64,000 bases of DNA, taken from NCBI RefSeq assembly GCF_003589595.1, contig NW_020653711.1, positions 4,281,786-4,345,785 of the forward strand, in the 5' to 3' direction. The DNA is from Hyposmocoma kahamanoa. Lineage: Eukaryota; Arthropoda; Insecta; Lepidoptera; Cosmopterigidae. The notes under the pieces were generated by a model. It was not told the DNA's origin and ran no database searches. It saw nothing but the letters and a program-made list of their open reading frames with translations. Position numbers and translations under genes: made by a program. Below are positions 8,654 to 21,800 of this stretch, in pieces (position 1 is the stretch's first letter; each line of letters begins with the position of its first letter).

Positions 8654-9195
8654 TATGTGTGGACCCTATGGCTGCGATTACACCAGAGATGTGCGAAGTA
8701 GCTAGGCGTCGAGCGAGAAAAAATCCACCAATAGGATTATTTCATTTTCCTAGCCTCTCTTAGCACAGCTCTGGTCGGAAAGGGCGAGCAGAGTGAAGCA
8801 TTTGTACGTACAAAAAAGCCAGAGACGTGTGCGAGGGATGAGAGCGAGGAATATGTGCGAGAGACGCGAGCGAGGAATTTGTGCGAGAGACGCGAGCGAG
8901 GAATGTGTGCGAGAGACGCGAGCGAGGAATGTGTGCAAAACGGTGTAGGGAACTTGAGCTACAGGGCCGTCGCCTTCACTCAGCCTTCCACACCGCACTC
9001 CAACCATGCACAGCTGAAAAGAATCTGCTACCACATCGCGGACATTCCACACAATGGCAGAAAGTTATTTACCTACTATTACTACATACAACAGCAAGGC
9101 GCTGTATGCACACGCGCAAATATGTGCGTGACGTGTTAGGGCTACCCATTACTTTCTAGTACTGTTCATTCTCTTGTTTTAACGTGCACTGGTAC
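8654..9195 (+). mobile_element. Family C element, copy 2, with 26-bp tandem repeats
   Basis: Same landmarks as 6205-6590. It holds three tandem 26-bp units (8855-8880, 8881-8906, 8907-8932; core GAGAGACGCGAGCGAGGAAT) where copy 1 has about one degenerate unit. A related composite piece lies at about 9390-9600, where CAGCTGAAAAGAGTCCGCTA is joined to a sequence that is the reverse complement of the family's left end (GGCGGAATCGCAGCC), suggesting the intact family has inverted termini. Confidence 0.6.
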
Positions 9196-9389
9196 TGATA
9201 GAAGAGACGTCTTTTAAGGCGTATTAAAAAGTTATAAATTCTACAACATTTATATATAATTAAAATTTTAAATAATGTAAACTATGTACGATGAAACTGC
9301 AAAAACTTTTAATACACACACACACTCACAGGCAGTAGCAGGCACTCGCACGCACTCGTCGGCACCTAACCCAAGTAAAGACTTGAAAA

Positions 9390-9600
9390 CATTTCCACTA
9401 TATAGTGCACGAGTGGAGATGGTCACATTGACTCGCCGTAGCCTCTGCTCACCCCACCACACCGCACTCCACCCGTACAGCTGAAAAGAGTCCGCTACTC
9501 ATTCTCGAACCGCTCAGCTAACACCGTTTTACAGCGCCGCCACACATCCTCGCACCGCCTAGCTACTTTGTATAGCTCTGGCGGAATCGCAGCCTAAAGG
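9390..9600 (+). mobile_element. Family C-related composite fragment
   Basis: Shares CACACCGCACTCCA and CAGCTGAAAAGAG with family C and ends with AGCTCTGGCGGAATCGCAGC, an inverted version of the family C left terminus. Confidence 0.45.
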
Positions 9601-10066
9601 ACGGGAAGTTCGCCATGACTCTCAACAATGAAATTTCAAACTGAAATATCCAGATTGGTCATAAATTCTAGAGACGGACACGATCAAGCTTCCAATTTTC
9701 CTCTCCTGAAAACAAACGAATTAATGTTTAACTACAGTTAGAACTGTATCATAACCATCACCTTTGGTTTAGTAAATGATTAAACCCATTATTTACCTGT
9801 CCTGCTACCACCAAACGCGTGTCTGTACAAACGTCAAGTTAGTTATTATTTTAGTTTATTCCTATTGCGTTATTCCTTTTTTGGATACATGTCGGATACA
9901 TCAATATTATTCTAAACTCTCTTCTCTTCGTTTAAAAATAAATATATTAAAAACAACTTAAAATGTGTGCGTGCACACAAAGGCGAAGAGATTTTTTTTT
10001 AAATATTTATGGCTGGCTAACTAATGAAAGTGTTGGGAAAGTACAATTACAGGATAAGGAAGGGGT

Positions 10067-10134
10067 ACGGAATTTGGATGAAAAAGGATATGGTANNNNN
10101 NNNNNACGGAATTTGGATGAAAAAGGATATGGTA
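10067..10134. other. Assembly gap flanked by an identical 29-bp duplication
   Basis: A run of ten N at 10096-10105. The 29 bases before it (10067-10095) are identical to the 29 after it (10106-10134). A 10-N gap with overlapping ends is most simply a failed contig merge, so the true sequence probably has one copy and no gap. Confidence 0.85.
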
Positions 10135-10293
10135 GGTTGGGTAAGTGGGTAGATTCTTTCCAGTAACCTTTGAATAACTGACAGAAATACGGGTTTCGGG
10201 TTGGCAATAAAAAGTAGATTAATAAAAAAATAATGCCACATACCCAATAATAAAAGAAAATGAACAACGGCAATCATTCTACTGCTGTCATAG

Positions 10294-10659
10294 GCTCAAT
10301 TTACATTGCGGCGGAACAGAATGGATCGGAAGCGAAAGTTTCGCCTCGCTACGCTTGAAGGCGTGCGCGGTATATGGAATGCTCGAGTATTCCAGCGACC
10401 GCACCTTGAGGCTGTAGTATTTCATTGACATTTGACGTCACATTGCGCCTGCCTTCGTGCCACTTCCAGGCGTCGCCAACGGCAGCTATGAAAGTCTCGC
10501 GAATGCGCGAGCATTCTCGAGCATGCGCGAAAATTTCACGGAAGACCCGTGACGTGGTTTTCGGCTGGCATCTAATTTGTACGTTACACCATTGACCACA
10601 AAGTTCAATGTCGTTACAAGAATTCGCTTCCATTCCTTTCCGCCGCAATATGAATTGAG
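10294..10659. mobile_element. MITE with about 22-bp TIRs and 6-bp direct repeats
   Basis: Left end GCTCAATTTACATTGCGGCG; right end, reverse complemented, CTCAATTCATATTGCGGCGG. Flanked by TCATAG at 10288-10293 and 10660-10665. The interior is GC-rich with internal palindromes round GAATGCTCGAGTATTC and GCGCGAGCATTC. 366 bp, no transposase. Superfamily not assigned. Confidence 0.7.
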
Positions 10660-10665
10660 TCATAG

Positions 10666-12227
10666 CCGTACTTTCTTTTATACAAGAATCAGCCGTTAGT
10701 TATAAATCATAATAAAGACTTGCCAACGATCGGCAATATATCATCATTACAATTTGTCTCCTAATAACTTGTTATATTGCTATTACTTTAGATCATGAAC
10801 GTATGGACAGACTTTATCTTACAGCTTATACATAATCTTTTTTGAAAGCAAATACTGTACGTAAAATGAATAAAACTCATTACATTCTAACATCATTTAT
10901 TGAACCAAAAAATACACCCACTTAAACTAGGTACCGTTTAGTAATCATTGCACGAACCATGGAGTGGTATTTAAGTTTTGACAAAATATAGATTCTGTGA
11001 CGGGAGTAAACATTAAATAAAGTTAAATGTTTTGTTCTATATAAAACTTTAGGCATAGTTAATATGCGACCACCCCAAGGTTGCATTATATTAGTATATT
11101 ATAGCCATGTATTTCTGACTAATCTAGAAACGTGCTACACAGCCAGTTAGCGTTTATAATTTAATAACTATTCCCTACATTTAAATACCTTAAGCGTAGA
11201 TTAAGTCAAAAATGGTTTCCATTTTTAATGCAACGCAAGTTTAGAGACGGCGAATAGTAAAGAACATAGCAAGACGTAATACATAGGATTTTAGAGTATT
11301 TAGTAAAATTCGAACCGTCAACACTAAATTATAATTGTCCAAGAAAAATCACATACAGATATGTACATTTTAGCATAGAATAATAAGACAATTAATGTAT
11401 AACTGAAAGAAGAAATAAATCTCTAAAGATTGCACATAAACTCACGAAAGTTACAGAATAATTATTATTTAACGTAAGGAGCAAACTTGGAGCGAAAGCA
11501 TTTCACAACTGACAGTAGTTAGCGACTCTGTATTTTACGCGTGAAGTGATTTATTAAGACTATACCTATATATATATATGGGCCCCAGAGTGGAACGTTT
11601 CAATTACATAACGAATAGCGTGTGCGACCCGTATTGTGCAACTGGAGTGCAACCACGAGATTATGCGAATCTGTGCATACGGACTCGGCGCGCATCGTGC
11701 GTGCATGTGTGCACAAACCGCGTCATTACGTTTTTATGGAGTTACACTATTTGTCTTATTATGTCATAAGTTTAGTAACGGATTTTAGTAAGTAATAAAA
11801 TGGAAATGTTATGAAGAAGAATTCAAAGTTTCAAAGCTAAGATTAAACAAGTTTTTTCTTTGGAAAATTTGTTGTTTTATTCTATAAGTTAAAGATATAC
11901 CAAAAAAATGCACTTTATATCCCTTTATATTTTAATGTGCTATGTATTTACATCTTTGGCTTAATAAATGGCATGCGTCATATTTCTAATTAAAAGCGTT
12001 AAGTGAATTGTGAAAATGCAATTTTTGAGATATTTTTGAAGCTATTTGGTCACATATCGATATGCTGCAGAAATTGTTGTTTAAGTGATGAAAAGTTTAA
12101 ATTATATGTTTATTCAAATGCTAATCAAAATGTACTTGGTTTTATCCCAAAGATAAATAGATTAAATTAATATTATATTTATATATATATTATACAATGT
12201 ACACAGACTGTTTTTTTAATGGGACGG
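10666..12227. other. AT-rich intergenic sequence
   Basis: No gene or known repeat family seen. On the minus strand this lies downstream of the SDR stop; an AATAAA at 12109-12114 (minus) is one possible poly(A) signal, unproven. Confidence 0.4.
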
Positions 12228-12345
12228 TACGGGGTAAGCCGAAACCATAGAAGATACAAGGAAACTAACAGTCTTAGGAACTATTAAGTCTTTTTTGTGA
12301 AAACAATTTCGGCAGTAAATTTTTTGGTCAAGCGTGAGTTGTCCA
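12228..12345 (+). repeat. Dispersed repeat (family I), copy 1
   Basis: About 115 bp shared with 51955-52085: landmarks GAAGATACAAG, GTCTTAGGAAC, ATTAAGTCTTTTTTG and GTGAGTTGT. Class unknown. This copy lies in the presumed 3' UTR or downstream region of the SDR gene. Confidence 0.5.
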
Positions 12346-12497
12346 TAAAATGAATAAAATTGATCGTGAATTTTCTATGATTTCAGATTTCCCCATATTG
12401 TCCTATTAAAAAAAACACTGTATAAATCAAAAATCTATTATTATTTAATCAGGTGTTTCAATACATGACCAAAACGTATTTAATAAAGAAAAATATA

Positions 12498-12827
12498 TTA
12501 CTGATTCTTGTGTTTTTTGAGTGCTTTTCTGCGGCTGTTTTCCATTGTCCTTGTAACCAGCCAAATACCGAAGGCCTTGCTTGTTCCATAAATGGTGTTA
12601 ACAACCAAAAAAAATACAGCATGCGGCAAATAGCCAACAGTTTTGGAGACAATTCCCACATGACCAATGGCAGATTTGACATAAGTCTTAGCAGTAGGGG
12701 CCAATATTGTGCTACGGCGGATTCCAGACATGTTGGAGCAAACAAAACCCGGGAGGACGCATTGGAATATGATGCCTTTTTTGGAGTATTCCTGTTCAAG
12801 GGTTTCTGTTAGTTTCTCGACGTATGC
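12498..12827 (-). CDS. HSD17B12: SDR gene, terminal coding exon (C-terminal 109 residues)
   Basis: Acceptor TGCAG before 12827; starts in phase 0 with AYVEKLTETLEQEY, directly after the YAASK exon; stop TAA at 12498-12500. Includes the substrate-pocket region (VLPGFVCSNMSG, GYLPHAVFF) and the basic C terminus. Longest exon of the five. Confidence 0.93.
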   Translation of the reverse strand, partial: AYVEKLTETLEQEYSKKGIIFQCVLPGFVCSNMSGIRRSTILAPTAKTYVKSAIGHVGIVSKTVGYLPHAVFFLVVNTIYGTSKAFGIWLVTRTMENSRRKALKKHKNQ

Positions 12828-15800
12828 CTGCAAAAAACAATTGGGTGAGTCGATCTTTAAGGCTGCTTTAGCGTAGAGCTACAGTAATTCCAATTATTCA
12901 AAAAGAAACAAAAATTCCACATTATGAGGAATTTCTCAGTTTCGATGTTTTTATTTCTACACCTATATGTGTACATAAAGTGTCACCATAGCAATAATAC
13001 CTCGTTTTGCGTGACCCCGCATTGCAAAAGTCGCGCTAAATTATTCCGATTACGTGGATACATTGATTATATTGATTTAACCAACTTCACCGGTAGTTCT
13101 TTCTTTGTAGGACCTTTAATTTATAATCACATTAGTACTGTCTGTTATCGAGTGAATTGTAAAAGATAATTTTTACGAACAATGACGCTACCGCCTAAGA
13201 AAGAAGGGCGTAAGAGCTTGAGTTTGGAGACGATAAAAGTTTTAGAAAAGATGGGTTCGTTCAAATAGCACATTCGTTACAATATTTAGCTTGTTATTCG
13301 ATCATACCCAGTTCTATCCCTGGTAGCATTAGTTAGGTCGAGTTAGAGACCCTAGGGCGACCAAAAAACTATAGAACCAGACAGGCTACACAAAAAAGAA
13401 CATCCCCGTTTTACGCGAATTTCGCTTAACGCGATTTTGTCCGGAACGCATCCCTCGCGTAAAGCGAAATATTACTGTACTTGATTAGGGGCTAATTTTC
13501 ATTTTTTTATTACACAAGAACACACCAATATGATGTGGTCCCCAAAATAAATGACTTTTAAGAAAAAGTGTAGGTAGGACAGTCAGAACATTTGAGGGTG
13601 AGGGAATGACGGTGATGGAATGACGAAATTAAAATAAACCAAGAAAAAATAGCAATATAAACTTACTTTTAGACTTAATATTTTGGGTAAACTACTGCTA
13701 CCAATAACTCATCTTCTTATATGCATTTACCAAAGCTTAAAAATGCGTTTACAAACTGAATGAAGGTAAAAGTGAGGGAATGACCGGTTTTGGTTGGGAC
13801 ATAAATATATATATAAATTTATTTACCGTGTTTTTCCAAAGGATTTACATTTCGATTTCTACGATTCTTTAATTTCGCTAAATCACATTTTATTTAATGG
13901 ATGTTTAAAATTTAAAGGTTATTTTTATTAAATGTGCTGATTTAAAGCACAGAACGTGTATGATTATGGAACTTGGGACATAGTGAGGGAATGATTTTGG
14001 GGACATTTTTATATTATTATTATTTTTCATTGACTTACAATTATATGGACGTCGGGTCCGCGCTAAAAAGTGTCCGCACTTGTAAGGCGCTAAAATCGTA
14101 TACAGAGCGCCAAACTCCACTTTAGTCTTCATTTGTTCGACTGACAGCGCGATACTGCGATGACATTACAATTTAAATTTCGAATAGGTTGACTTGGGAC
14201 ATTTTTTTCGTGGTTTTTGTATTAGACCCGTCGTCCATTTATTTGTAAGTCAATGTTATTTTTATTTAAATAGAATAATCAATATTTTATGTAGGTATTA
14301 CTAGCAATTGAAAAATGATTGCTTATAAATATTAATTTTACGGTAATAATCAGATACTTTTTTAAACCTAAAGGACAAGAATTTCGAGACTTTGTAAAAA
14401 TTTGTCATTTATTTTCATATCACTATATGTTTATATTACTAATAGTGTACAAACAATGTGAAAATTTATGATTACTATGGAAATGTATCTTTGCCCAAAA
14501 TAGTGTTTTACTCGTAGTAACGATGTACAGAATATATAAGAATTATAACTATCTTTTTTAAAGGTGAAGTAAAATGACAGATCATTGCGTAAAAGTGTTG
14601 CCCGCTTGCAAGCAGTTAGTGATTGCAGTCGATCAATATATATATATATATATATATCTTCTATGGTCTGAATATTGGTTGCGCTTATGAAATAAAAAGA
14701 AGTTCATACATACATACACTAAGTTTTGCAGCATGTGTATGATTATAAAACAGAACAGAATACTAAAAAACCGCCCTCGAAAGTCATTCATCCCCTAGTT
14801 TGCCACCCTTAGAGGTGGAATATTTTCTTCAAATTTAAATGGGACCACATCTAAAGTACCCCCTTTCCAACAAAAAAAAAGAATCATCAAAATCGGTTCA
14901 CAAATTATCGGGTCGAGTTATCGAGATATCGCGTAACATACATAAAAAAATACAATCGAATTGTGACCCTCCTCCTCTTTTTGAAGTCGGTTAAAAATAC
15001 AAATAGAAGCCATATTTTAAAGTTTTTCATTTGAATTTAATATACATAATTAAATTCGCCGACTGAAAACTGATTTCGATATTAACAGACCAACTGTCAA
15101 ATTATGAATAAAGAATACAATAACGCAATTAATAATCATTACAACGTCGCAACATTCAAAATTCAGACAATTTTGGCAAAATTTTACCTACCGTCACAAC
15201 TTATCGATAAAATTGTCGACAATCACTATATGACTATTTAAAATTTTATGAAAACGGCCACCTTGTTAATGTCATTTTGCTCCATCTTCAAAAAAGACTA
15301 TAGCTAAATGTATAATGAAAATAAAAATGATTGGATATTACGAACCTTAGAAGCAGCATACATGGCAAGTAGAGGAGCAGGATTTGCAGTTGAACCAGAA
15401 CCAATGTTGATGATTATGCCCTTTCCTCTCTTCACCATGGCAGGTAACACGAGTTTGGTCATATAAGTGACCGACACTATATTCGTGTTGATAGTGGTGG
15501 ACAGGAACTTTTCCCTAATGAAAAGAAAATGCAAAATTAAATTCTCTTATTCGCAAATAATTCATGACATTAATATTGTATATAAACTTATAACGATAAA
15601 GAACTGATAAGCAGGCTACTTTTCTACGTTCGGGATTTGAAGCTTCGCATCCATAAGATGCGTCGCTAATAAATGTTTTAGCTTTTCGCTCCATTGAGTT
15701 TAGGGCAGCTGGCATAGGAGTGACCCGTCCCGAAAGTTGGCAGTGTACTCTTAACACAAGAACACTATTAACAGTTATTCACAATTTTTTTTGACGTTAC

Positions 15801-18800
15801 GACGACAGACTGTCGTGACTATGGGGAGGGCTAGAACAACAGTCGTCGAACGATGAATAAAACGTCACGATGTAAATGTGACGACAGATAATCGCGGATT
15901 CAGACGATTCTGTCGTGCAAACGACAAGGCGGCTGCCGTGAACCAATAAATTATCGTCACGATGTAGTGGGAACAGCTCAACACGATTGTCGTTCAACGA
16001 TAAAATAAACGTCCACGACACAGTCACGACATATAGTCGTGATATGGGAACACGCTAGATGCCACAGTCGTCTAACGATAAATAAAACGCGACATAATGG
16101 GAACGCGGCCTAAGGTTTACTTATTTAATCTTTGATTACACGAGGTGGCACAAGAAACTGGGAATTTTTTGTAAAAAAAGTAAATAAAAAGACTGACAAA
16201 TCATTGACAGTCGTGGTAACCCGGCGGGACAACGGTTGCTACAAGATGAGAGGTCCTCGAATCCCGGTAGCAACATGCACATATTTCGGCCGACGAATCT
16301 TCGCCCGAGTGTCGAACAATCAACAACACGAGAGGCGAAACACGTGTCGGGTATATTTTTGGTGGTAGTGTCTTTAACTATAGTTGCGCTTGTGTTATGT
16401 ATTTTATGCGGACAGCGGGTGGGAAAATAAACTATATGAGAAAAAAATAGTCATCACAAGCGTAGCTATTTTGCATGATGTAACCTCTATCGGGTTCGCA
16501 AATTAATTTGCTTCTAACAACAACTATAGATAGGTTAGTCGTATCTGCACTACGTGTGTAGAAGACAATGCTAAAACAGATGACGTTCTCCATCAGACAA
16601 CAATCGCGTTCCTGAGCTCAACGATGCATGACCTGGCTGTCCCCGGAATTAATATAATCACTGCTCCCAACATTACCGCTAATGGCACGTGCTTAATGAT
16701 CCCCTGTAATAGGAGTACATACTCGTTTATACATACTGAACACGGATGAGCAACGTACATACATCAGCAGTAATAACTTAGTTGGGAGAATGCTTGTCTG
16801 AGTTTCTAGGTTTGATTTCTAGCACGAGGCTTACAGAGGATTTTATATCATTATTAATAACGTCAAGTATATAACCGGAAATAGAGACAAAATGTCATTT
16901 AATTTGTTTGAAAACTATTCTGCAATATCATTACGGTGACAACTGCGCTTCGATTGCTCAGCCCGGATTCGAAACAATTGACGGTTGTCGTCAATAGTTT
17001 CACTTCAAATCGACCACTTTAACTTGAGCTTTGCTATAATGGACGAAAATTGAAAAATTGCATATTTAATATTTCATTACCGATGAAATGTGATTCCGAT
17101 TTCCGATATATTTCCCACACCACCGAATGGAACAGCTCTCCATAGTTAGAGATATTATCTTTATTACAATAAATACAGAATATTATTGGAATATACGAAG
17201 ACGTACACACCGGTCAGGGTGTTAGCAACAGTAACGAGGTAGTTGGGCTAACTACATTACGAGCTCCAAACTGACACCGGAAAAGTCTGGAAAAGGCACA
17301 TAATCATGCTGCTGGCGACCAGAGTTCCTCGTCAAAATTAAGAGAGAGTACCTGATACACACATGCTACAAATAATGCTACATTTTGTTTATGTCACCGT
17401 CTTCATCCGACATTTATTTGTCAATAAAACATTTGTAAATATCGGAACATGTGTATTTTAATATAACGAATATGTATTACTAACAGTTAAGAAAAATAGC
17501 ATAGCATTTTCAGAGAACGTTTCTAAAATTTTGTCGTAAATGTTTAAAGTTCCAAACTCGCATCTTGGTTGACCATAACTTGAAATGTTTGATTAGACTA
17601 AATTCCTTGCTAAATTTTCATTTTTTAAAATTTCTAAGATCTCTACGCAATGTACATTATATCAGCATGATAATTTACGAATAAAATGATTTTAATATAT
17701 TCATAAACTTAAATTATTAAAGATGAAAATATATTTATAAATAAGAGAGCTACACTGGAAAGCTTTTTGGATTTACTTCGTACAGAAAACTAAAAATACA
17801 CCTTCCAATCTTACGAAACAATATTGCAGAAGCTCAACAAAAATTTTCTGTTCCCTATAAATATACGGTTGGAAGCGTCGCAAATAATCCTTGCTCGATA
17901 AACCGTCGATAGTTGGATACCAATAATATTTCAATTCACAGGCACTTATTTCATACGGCGATGCCTGAACACCTGGTGCTTTTGAAACCGTTTTCAAACG
18001 TGAATGTGCGGTTAAGTTCAAAATTTTAGCTCACGATATATGGGTTCTGGGAAGTTGTTCTTGTTCGATCAGAGATTAAATGTTTACGACAATAATTCTA
18101 TAAATTAAGGTACATCTTACTAATTAAATACTAATTCCGTATAGGTGTCGACAAACGCCAGATAGTAAAGGTCGTTTTACACGAATACTTCAAAAGCAAT
18201 TAATAGATTCGAGCGTTACTTTGCAGAACACTATGTTAATAAAAATGGAAATAAATTAATAAATTAAATCCTTGAACCCAGCGGAGGTTAAATCGTGCAA
18301 AATAGCCGCGCTTGTGTTGAATACCATTTTAAAATGATTTTTTTATGGTACCTAGTAGCAGGACGAACAAGTCATGTGCCTGTCCATAACAGATGCAGTG
18401 CCACACAGAGTAAAAAAATGCGAATGTCTGAATATGCCTGTAATTTCACCAGCACCTTTTAAAACTGGAACGCAGTAACGTTCGCATTACTGCTTGGCGG
18501 TAGAAACAGGTAATGTGGCAATACTACCCCGGACGACCTCTTTCACAAGGAGCTCTTCTGCTACTGCTTAACTAAATAACTGCATGAAAAGCGTATTCAC
18601 CATAAACGCAGCCATTTTGCACAGTCCAACCTCCACTACGAGCGTATTTTTTTTAATTTTTATTATCTCTAAGTTGTTGACGTATGATGCACTGTCTTTG
18701 GATTCGTCACACACTTTCATCACTTACTACTTTACTAGTGTAATTCGATCTTTGGACAACATTGACTTACAAATAAATGGACGACGGGTCTAATACAAAA

Positions 18801-21800
18801 ACCACGAAAAAAATGTCCCAAGTCAACCTATTCGAAATTTAAATTGTTATGTCATCGCAGTATCGCGCTGTCCGTAGAACAAATGAAGACTAAAGCGGAG
18901 TGTCGCGCTCTGTATACGATTTTAGCGCCTTACAAGTGCGGACACTTTTTAGCGCGAACCCGACGTCCATATAATTGTACGTCAATGTTGGACAATCTAA
19001 TTTTGGCCTTACGATTTCGTATTGACAAAAATGATCACTAAGGAAGAACTTTTAAAACATTTTTCTTAGCGTTCCGAGCATAGAGTATATAACCAGAAAT
19101 AGAGACATAAGGGCCATCCATTCCTGGCAACTCATCAGGCAAATGGGCATTATATCACTGTTAAATATCAACTGTCGTTTGTACTGAAATCACAAATTAG
19201 AAAGCTGAAATAGTACAGTGCCAACAACTGACCTGTGTATACGTCTACGTTTATTAAAAAAATATTCTTTTTTTTATTGTGATATAATGATCTTTAACTA
19301 TGGAGGGCTTTTCCATTCGGTGGTGTGGGAAAAACAACAAAATATCTAATTACAAAACAAACGGAACCAAATTTCATTGGTAATTAAATACGTAATTTCT
19401 CTATTTTTGTCCATTATAGCAAAGCTCAAGTTAAACTGGTCGATTTGAAGTAAAATAATTGACGACACCCGTGAATTGTTTCGAATTTGGGCTGGCCAAT
19501 CGGAGCGCAGTTGTCACCGTAATGATATGGCAGAATAGTTTTCAAACAAATTAAATGACATTTCGTCTCTAATTCTGGTTATGTATTCGATGGTTCCGAG
19601 TGTACTCAATAAGTGACATAAAGATATTGGGGGAATATAGATACAATCATTTCGTATGGAGACAGTTATATAAATATGTATGTGGAGTCCAGTAGAGGAA
19701 TGTTTCCAGGCTGACACAGGCTTGAAGTCGATTTACTGCAAAAGCACTAAGATGGTGGTGACAGGCGTTTTCACAGATATTAAGCAGAACGTCGAGTTTC
19801 TATTGAAACGCAATTGCCTTTGGAGTCATGTGATATTTGGTAAGGTTGATATTTCAAGATGTGAAGACAGGTGCAGTTTGGCTGGTTTAAAATTGCTTCA
19901 GTAGATAAAATTTCATTTCTGCTATAGTAGAGATATTATACGTAGATCTCAACTGTCCTCCCTCTTTGTCTAACTTCATTCCGCCATTGCCCGCTGAGCT
20001 GGGTTGGAATGATTAAATCTTGACTTTGATCTTGCCATCTTGATTTAAATGACGACTTAAATCAAATGATTTTTTAAATAAAAATCAGTGACTAAATCAA
20101 GTGTCTTTAACTTCGGTCTTTTACATTGAATCATGTTAAAATCTTTGTTTTCTGTATTATATTTTGAAATCGTGATTTTTTTTAATTTAATTTGTGTAAT
20201 TTTTTGACAGACTCACAGATGTTAAGGTCGGATTGGTCATTCAGAGGACGAATTGAAAGACAAACCGCTAGCATTAGACAATTTTCAAAATTTGTTTAAA
20301 GTTACTTATACATTAAATTATATTGTTAACGATTTATATTTATATATTAAAGAGTTCCCCCAATGCGAAGCAAAATACTCTTTTTTTTATAGATTATAAT
20401 GAAATAGGAACATCAACATCATTTTATGAAATAGGAATGAAATGCTGAACAATCTGAATTTGTCGTACACTTGTTCAAACAATCATAAACAATTCTATGA
20501 AATGATGTTATTTTTAAACGCTTCAATTCTATTACGAATGGCGCTTACGATTCCCGCGCTGAGCAACACTACCTACAACATACTTCACCAGCACCCTTAT
20601 CCTTCAACATCGGAAAGCAGTAATGCTCACATTACTGCTTGGCGGCAAAAATAGATATGTTACTTGTCTTATTTTATGGACGAAGTCGGGTCAAGTGTCA
20701 GTCGTACAGACCATTGTGTCGTACGTTCATTAAAAATGAACGATTCCCTGAAGTTATTATACTTCGTAATTACAGTTTTACTGAACAAATTTCCACGATA
20801 TGTACAAAGTCAATGAGTTTGGAAACTAATTTAAAAAAAATCTTTTATTAAAATGCAAACATGGAGTTAAAAATTTCTAGGGCCCTCTTCAAAGGACAGC
20901 TCTTTCTTATTTATTTTTATTTTCTTTATTTTGGTACAGACTCGTTGGTGTGTGGAAAACAATATGTTCCTTAACGTAGCCAAATGCCAGTTTATCACAT
21001 TTACGAAAAAGAAGAATTGCATGTCGTCATCGTATATGCTACGTGGAATTCATCTGAAACGTGTGAATATAGTACGTGATCTAGGCGTTTGGTTTGACTC
21101 GAAGCTTTCCTTTAGAGCGCAAGGCGGACTATGGGTGTCTTATATAGAGTTGCAAAACCTTTCAAGCAAATTCAATTGTTTTACTTCAAATCGACCAGTT
21201 TAACTTGAGCTTTGCTACAATGGATGAAAATTTAAAAATTACATATTTAATTACCGATGAATTGTGAAATGATTCCGTTTGTTTTGTAATTAGCTGTTTT
21301 GCTGTTTTTCCCACACCACCGAATGGAACAGCCCCCCATAGTTGAAGATATTATCTTTATTACAATATGCCAAGTACATGGAACACCCAATAGCGAGTAC
21401 AAAAAGCAATGTGAAGCCGCCATTACAAATTTCTATCTGTCATTCTTCTTCTTCCTGTCCTTATCCCACGCGAGGTGGGGTCGGCAATATATGTATTTTT
21501 CTTCCACTCTCCCATATCAGCCATCATTTCTATACGCATCTTTCTTATGCATGTCATCTTTCGCACAATCCATCCATCTTTTCTTTGGGCTTCCTTTCCC
21601 CTTATATTCCTCCACATTCATAACTAACACTCGTCTCATCACATGACACTCCGCATGACATGTGCATACTACGCTAACCTCCTTTACGCTAAACTCCTCA
21701 TCTTGTCCGTCACTGGCGCCACTTTCAAACTTCCCCTGATATATATTCGCATTCCCATGCACAGTTCGTTCATGCTCCCCTTTTCATCACCCAACGTCTT

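Noticed and set aside
8855..9159. Arg/Glu-rich repeated ORFs (RETRARN units)
   Set aside because: Translation of the 26-bp tandem repeat in family C in two frames; no protein evidence.
10007..10277. ORFs crossing the N run
   Set aside because: They depend on an assembly gap and on the artefactual 29-bp duplication.
12453..12812. 119-codon plus-strand ORF
   Set aside because: Antisense to the terminal SDR exon, which has clear homology and splice phase.
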